Source of the DNA: Nilaparvata lugens
Taxonomy: Eukaryota; Arthropoda; Insecta; Hemiptera; Delphacidae
Assembly: GCF_014356525.2 (NCBI RefSeq)
Contig: NC_052511.1
Coordinates: 16,105,942-16,169,941, forward strand
Direction of reading: 5' to 3'
Length of the DNA: 64,000 nucleotides
This document shows, piece after piece, positions 58,203 to 64,000 of the stretch; position 1 is the stretch's first letter, and every line of letters starts with the position of its first letter. The notes under the pieces were generated by a model that was given only the letters and a program-made list of their open reading frames with translations, was not told where the DNA came from and searched no databases. Made by a program: the position numbers and the translations under genes.

Positions 58203-61200
58203 TCATCCAATTTTCTTACACCAATTATATTAGATGAATTCCCGGTCTTTGAGAATGCCCTTCAACCCACTTCGATCCATTCATAAATCTCACTTTAAAC
58301 ATTCAGAAATGATTCACAAGTTTCTGTGTTTAAATGTTCCATGCCATAGATTTCTATAAATATGTACGATTTACAATCCGACGATTAAGCCCACATCTTC
58401 ACAATGCCTCTAATTTATTGCCTTCACAATGCTAATATTGCACAAACACCTCTCTTATTTGAAAATGTTAGCGCGTGATTATATATTATTATAAGTGAAC
58501 AGTGGTTAATAAATTATTAGAAGTAACATTGATGTTTTCGATAAATGGAAAAATTAAGGGATTCAACTTTTTTCAAGGGATTAAATTTTTATCATCACCA
58601 GAACTCGTTTTATAGGAACCAATCACTTTGAGCTCCAATAAGACTGCTCTGAAAAGTCATTCGGCTATGGCTCATGTCTAAAGAGAGTTTCTTGTTTCTA
58701 TTCAAATTGCTCAAGTCCAATAAGATCTCACTACAATGGTGGCATTGTTCTTCTCAATAGACATGGATTATAGTGCATTTCCCTTGTCGCTTTCATCTAG
58801 CACAGTAAAAGGGAACTCTGTAGAAAAGAATGGTTGAAATCTACTGCAGAAGTAGTTACACTATCTTGGTACTTTCATGGAACAAGCATACATTGATAGC
58901 GTATGATTTAATTCTCTCTAGTTCTTCAAAAAAGTAGTCGAACAGAATGTTGATAGACTTATGATAAAAAATATAACTTTTGATTATAAAAAAGACTTTG
59001 CGACTAAACACATTGAGGTACAGAAGATGCTTAACGTGAGATAGGTGTTGATGATAAAGTATGAGAATTCAATAAAATAGTCCAATAGAAATACATTCAC
59101 ATAACATAGATGATATATGATGGAGATGCTTATGGATATATAACGGTAGATGGTGGAAAGAGGGTGGAAACCGAAGTAATTAGATCATTTTCACAAATAT
59201 TTTTATAAGGATTTTGAAAGGATTGGCACCCTCTTAATTCTAGATTAAAATGTGCAATGAAGAGTGGAAATGATTCCTTATTTTCATGGTTTATTGAAAA
59301 AAAAATATTCCCAAAAATTTATCGAAATAAATAGGTGGATAGGACAGAGAATGGACTTGAAAATTATTGATATGAAATGTGTCAAAATAAAAAAAGAGAT
59401 TTTTATCTCTTTCCTAAGTAACCTAAGTATTTTCTAAAGGATTGCACAGATCAGAGGATGGGAAGATACTGAAAAAAATATTGGTATGAAATGTACCAAA
59501 TTGAAAAGAGAGATAGTACAGAAAGAGAGACCACACTTAAAAAATGAAAAATTGATATGAAATATAAATGGTAAAGGAGAGAGATAGTGTGAATATTGAA
59601 GCAAGAGCACGAGTACTGTTGTCGTACTGAAACTCGGTGACCGGTAGGTTAGCTCTCAATGCTAACGTGGACGCTGACGATAGATATGCAAATTTATGTT
59701 AATCAACTCGAACACGATCCAACGAATGAGTCCGGTGACTATCCGACTCACTCAAGCTGGCTACCTCACCAATTCAACCTCCCTACCACCACCCCCTCCA
59801 TCCTAACGACAACCACAACACCGTCCAGCATATCGATTAAAAACCAACTATGACCATCCCTCCCGACATCTCGCCACAGAGAAGACAAATCTGTACCAAC
59901 ATGCGACACTAAAATTGGCTCGTTTTTCAATTTTCACGTACTCAATTCTAAAAAAAAAACTCAACGTCATGATGGGTAGGCTTCAGGCTTCCTCAACGTT
60001 ACCCGTTGATTAATTGGGTTGGTAGTTGTGTTGTTTCAATTCTTAATCACTTGCAATACGGATAAATGATAGAAAATATCACTGGAACAACAACAATCTA
60101 TAATTATCCATTGTATAGATTACTAGAATAAACATGAAAAGTATGATTGGGATTAATATAAAGGACTATTATATAGTATTACTTTGAAGGTAATCTATAG
60201 TAATCTGAGATTGACGTGAACATGGAGTGATTTGTTTTAAATAATGAAATTAGCTGTACTGTTGTGGAATATTAAAAACAGGCTAAACGTTCCATTCACC
60301 AACACCAACTACTTTGATACTATTTTATTATTTAAATTACTGTAATGAGATGGTCTGACAAAAATGTTTAAGAGAACTGTGAATGGCAATTAAACAAAAT
60401 GCAACAAGGAAAGGAACAGAAGACCCTATTTATTAATCACAATTGAGATTGAATTGGAAGCTTGAAATCGTTTCGGTATTTTATGATAGAAAGTAAGGGG
60501 TTAATAAGCTGATGAGCTTAAAAATCTGTTGAGATGAAACCATACAAAAAATATTGAAATGGTTTATTCGGTTATTATAAAATCAACTGAGCTCAAATAA
60601 CCCCATATTTTGAGCACAGTGTGCTCTACCTAAGTTCAAGAAAGGTACTTTACTTCGAATCTCGATTCTAAAGGGTGATTGTTGAAATAAGTGTTGCAAT
60701 CCTGGATCATGAAAAATCCATTCTGATTTCATGAATAGAAAAAATAGTCCACTCATATTTATAACAAAATGTTCTAATCATAGCATGAACTAATCACCCG
60801 GTTCACTGTAGAACAAGAAAATACACTAGAGTCCTTCCTTTAACCGATAGAAATATCCTAATCTCCCCATTGTCTCTTCAATAATTTCAATGGATAAGTT
60901 CACTACATTTTTGGAAATTTGTGATTATATTAAGTACATTTCTAGGCATAACATTGTTGGACCCCCAAGTAGAAAATATGGCCTTCAAGCACATCTGGAT
61001 GTGGATTCACATTCCAAAATCAGCTACATTTTTTATTCGTCTCATACAGTTTTCAAGTCAGAGAGGAGCTTGGGGGCCTTCAATCCGTGAAAAGGGAAAT
61101 TACCCCTGAAAAGTCACACAAAGTCGAGTAATTCCCCAGAGGTGACTGTTGAGGGGAATTTACGTGTATGCAACTGAGAATGCCTGCAGGGAAAAAAAGC

Positions 61201-61320
61201 AAAGTTTTTTGTCAGGATAAATTTGTAGAGCGTGGAGCAAGGGACGAGCTGGCGAATATGAGCTGAGTTTTGATGTCGTTTATCTCGGGGACTATTGATG
61301 GGGCCCGGGGGTGGTAAGGG
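58203..61320. other. Probable labial intron, nothing firm
   Basis: At about 59340-59600 the word TTGATATGAAAT and AAGAGAGATA recur loosely three times. A less AT-rich block at about 59590-59890 has a 64-codon plus-strand frame rich in Thr and Pro with no family resemblance. 61120-61320 is also GC-richer. No exon was assigned. Confidence 0.35.
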
Positions 61321-61334
61321 CGGGGGGGGGGGGT
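61321..61334. repeat. Poly-G run
   Basis: Twelve consecutive G residues (61322-61333) inside a G-rich stretch that starts near 61300. Such a run is unusual in this AT-rich window and may be a sequencing-length uncertainty. Confidence 0.8.
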
Positions 61335-61439
61335 CAGACGGTGGAGGCCCGTCCGAAACTAATACGCGGTGATTGATGGGGCACTGGACATTTCACAGCC
61401 CTCATCGCGAACCCTGTTATAGCTCAGCTCCCTTTTCAC

Positions 61440-61723
61440 CATCACGCTCGTCATCACACCTTGACACTACCCCCGAACTTCCCCTTCTCCTCCTCCTCCT
61501 TCTGCTCCACCTCCTCATCTTCATCCTTTTCCTCCTCTTTCTTCTCCTTCTTCTCTTTTCCGACCTCCTTCTTCTTCACCTTCTCCTTCTTCTTCTCCTT
61601 CGCCTTTTCCTTCTTCTCCTCCTTCTCCTCTTCCTCCTCCTTCTCATCATCATCCTCTTCCCCCTCCTCCTATTCCACCTCCTCCTCCTCCTCCTCCTCC
61701 TCCTCCTCCTCCTTTCCATCAGT

Positions 61724-61755
<32 letters not shown>

Positions 61756-61850
61756 TATCTTCCTCATTCTCCTCATCATCCTCTCCTCCTCCTATTCCTC
61801 CTCGTTCTCGTCCTCCTCCCTCTTCTTCTTCTTCTCCTTCTCAAGTCCTA
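61440..61850. repeat. Long polypyrimidine tract (CTT/CTC/CAT microsatellites)
   Basis: About 400 bases are almost purely C and T on the plus strand, built of imperfect CCT, CTT and, at about 61722-61755, CAT triplets. Frames on both strands give Ser/Phe/Leu-only or Arg/Met-only products. These are artefacts and not genes. Confidence 0.95.
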
Positions 61851-63509
61851 CAATCCTTCACCACACAATCATGTTCACAATACCAGCCTCCTACTACCAA
61901 AACTTATGACGGTTCTATTGCAATTTCATCTCCTTTGTGAATCTAACTTGAATTTCTTGTCTTCTCTTTAATATTATAATAATCAAATCAGCTTACGAGT
62001 GTCTGTTTAATTACTTATTTCTTATGTATAAAAATTACTATGAGAACTTGGCTGGTTTTTTCCCAATATTTTGGCAAGACCTACATGTATGGTCTAAAAA
62101 TGCTTATATGATCGAAAAAAATGGTACAAAATTTTGGAAATCATCCGCTTTTTTGAAATAGAGGATCATGGGATACTCCAAAAATTTTATTCTATACTTC
62201 ACAAAATATTCCATCAAGGAATGATCATAAGACCGTTGTTGTACATCAGGATATCAGGTTTCTATTACCTCATCTCATTATGCAGTTTGACAAAGGGGCA
62301 CTCTGAGAAGCAACTAATGCGACAGGTTAATTCGATAGTCAGACCCCCAGCCAGAGCCAGAGTCAGACTGCTTCTTGCCTTGAACACATATTACCAAGAT
62401 GACAGCGATCTATAAACAGAAGCGGTGTTAGCTTCACGGCCATTACCGAAATTGCTTCTCATATTGAATACATTAAGCATGGATCGGTTTCTTCCGAGGA
62501 AGTAATTTTTAAAGTAGCTCGCAGGTCTTGACAAGAAACCAACAGCCAGCTCCATCCTCCTCCCTTCCACATCTGACATGTTCTATCTCCTCTCTCGTTC
62601 TCCCCAGTTCAACACTCCTGTCAATCTTGTTGAAGCTAAATAGCTCCTGGTTCAGCTAGGCTCTGATATGGAAATTTCGTTTGGAAATTCTGTTAACTGT
62701 TATTCAGAGAAAAGAAATGCTGTACTCTGCTGATGGACTATCATAATCTGGTTCCAATTCAAGAGAGATTGAAGCAAAACACAGTGAAACATTCCAAATT
62801 ACACTCAGGTCTATAGATGGGATGTTCAAAATAATTCAAATCGTGATTCATTCGCATTAAGCAAGTTCTATCATTATGACACCAAATAATAGAGATCAAA
62901 TCAATTTGCTTGGTCAAGGCCGGACAAAGGTGATGATACATCTATAACTTCGCTGGCTTAGCCTGATCTGCGATACCTCTTTCTGCAAAACAATGTCTTA
63001 TTCCCCATTGAATTGTTGGTTTTTATATAGAGATTTAAACTCAATACACTTAAGCTCAAGTCCAATAAACTCTTAGAAGGCCTAATTAATAGATTCATTG
63101 CAACATGATTTATCTTCATGCAGATTTTCCTGTTCATCTTTCCTGTTATTTTCGTAAGGTTTCTTGGATAGAATTAATAGATAATAATGCATCTGAAATG
63201 TGATTTATGAGGAAGATATTGAATAATGCCATTTTATTCTATTGCTTTCAAGGGCGGGGAGGTGGGTATTTTTAAAACAATCACCTGTAAATCCTATTCG
63301 TAGTAAAGTGAGTGAATAGAATGACCAAAAATGATGTGCAAGGAGGATTTTGAGATTGATTGATGAAAAGTTTCGCGATGATTTTGATTTTCATTTCATA
63401 TCACATACACATAATAATTTTAACCAGATTTAGATGTTTATAATTTTGATTCATATATACAGAGTGGGTGAAAAGTCCCAGAACGGCTCAATATCTCATA
63501 CAGAAAGGT
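61851..63509. other. Probable labial intron, nothing recognised
   Basis: Small frames at 62134-62415 and 62391-62579 show no family resemblance. A PBX/Hox-type word TGATTGATGA occurs at about 63357-63366, which could be chance. Confidence 0.35.
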
Positions 63510-64000
63510 TATTTGACGGTGGGTGTGGTTGGGGATCCTACTCAAATTGAAAATACTACTTTACTATGACTTTAAAAATATGGTCCACCATCTTGGATCC
63601 GCCATATTGGATGCAACTTTATTTTTTTAAATAGGAAGGTTGTCATGCGATACATGATTTCGATACGAAATTTCAAGAAAAAATGAATGACGAAAACCGC
63701 ATATCGATATATCAAACCGTTCAGACGATATTCACATTATTAATCAATATCATGCATATCAGAAATGAAATACATAAGTGGTATTGATTAATAATGTGAA
63801 TATCTTCTGAACGGTTTGAGATATCGATGTGCGGTTTCCACCATTCATTTTTTTCTTGAATTTTCGTATCGAAGTCATGTATCGCATGACAACCTTCCAA
63901 TTTAAAAAATTAAAGTTGCATCCAAGATGGCGGACCAGATTTTTCAAGTCATAGTAAAGTAGTATTTTCAATTTGAGTAGGATCCCAATTCCGTCAAATA
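63510..64000. mobile_element. Large foldback element, truncated by the window edge
   Basis: The left arm (63510-63739) and right arm (63781-64000) are inverted copies of about 220-230 bp around a 41-bp loop. Marks: TACTACTTTACTATGACTT, CCATCTTGGAT, GTTGTCATGCGATACATGA, CAAACCGTTC and TATTCACATTATTAATCAAT, all mirrored on the right. Pairing still continues at base 64000, so the element extends further. The 70-codon frame at 63759-63971 lies in the right arm and is not a gene. Confidence 0.9.

Noticed and set aside
59659..59853. Thr/Pro-rich 64-codon frame, considered as a labial N-terminal exon
   Set aside because: It is on the plus strand, opposite to labial, and has no hexapeptide.
61373..61940. 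178- and 159-codon plus-strand frames and an Arg-rich minus-strand frame
   Set aside because: All are translations of the polypyrimidine microsatellite. The products are Leu/Ser/Phe-only or Arg/Met-only.
63356..63366. PBX/Hox consensus-like TGATTGATGA site as labial autoregulatory element
   Set aside because: A single 10-bp match in AT-rich DNA is expected by chance, and no cluster of such sites was seen.

Overview
This is a stretch of AT-rich nuclear DNA from an insect. It holds spliced eukaryotic genes with GT-AG introns, a labial-class Hox gene, and a dense load of MITEs, SINEs and LINEs. One palindromic MITE whose ends read GGCCCGGTTGCACAAAAGCC is present in about six copies, and two tRNA-derived SINE types are also seen. 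From general familiarity this mix fits a hemipteran, most likely a planthopper; the species cannot be settled without a database search. Five protein-coding genes could be assembled by hand. From left to right: (1) the first coding exon, minus strand, of a mitochondrial rRNA 2'-O-methyltransferase like MRM2 (1349-1536), with the rest off the left edge; (2) a complete seven-exon WDR61/SKI8 gene, plus strand (2165-12305, 324 aa); (3) a complete four-exon gene, minus strand (14417-18635, 212 aa), for a coiled-coil protein I do not recognise; (4) a complete two-coding-exon TIM17, plus strand (24262-25734, 164 aa); (5) the last two coding exons, minus strand, of the Hox gene labial (41575-43167). 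Its upstream exon with the hexapeptide was not found and probably lies beyond 64000. Layout: MRM2 and WDR61 are head to head with about 630 bp between start codons, which suggests a shared promoter. WDR61 and the coiled-coil gene are tail to tail, and a near-perfect 0.9 kb tandem duplication lies between them. The coiled-coil gene and TIM17 diverge across 5.6 kb of tandem repeats and a dead LINE. TIM17 and labial converge across about 16 kb with no recognisable gene. Everything right of 43167 is best read as the long upstream intron, or upstream region, of labial; it holds a fairly young LINE in antisense, several long hairpins, tandem repeats and a 0.4 kb polypyrimidine tract. Hox genes of a cluster are normally transcribed in the same direction with labial at the 3' end, so the rest of the cluster should lie right of the window and the housekeeping genes on the left mark its anterior edge; this is inference. 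The mobile DNA is varied: PIF/Harbinger-like MITEs with TAA or TTA target duplications, a long-TIR element with a perfect 9-bp target duplication (Mutator-like), a decayed mariner-type transposase, tRNA-derived SINEs (one split by a nested MITE), LINE fragments in both orientations, and a large foldback element running off the right edge. No CRISPR, rRNA, functional tRNA or bacterial-type operon was seen, and no clear undescribed system. The most unusual things are duplicated exon edges: a 23-bp copy of the labial homeobox splice donor 108 bp inside its intron, and a partly decayed copy of an exon end in the coiled-coil gene.
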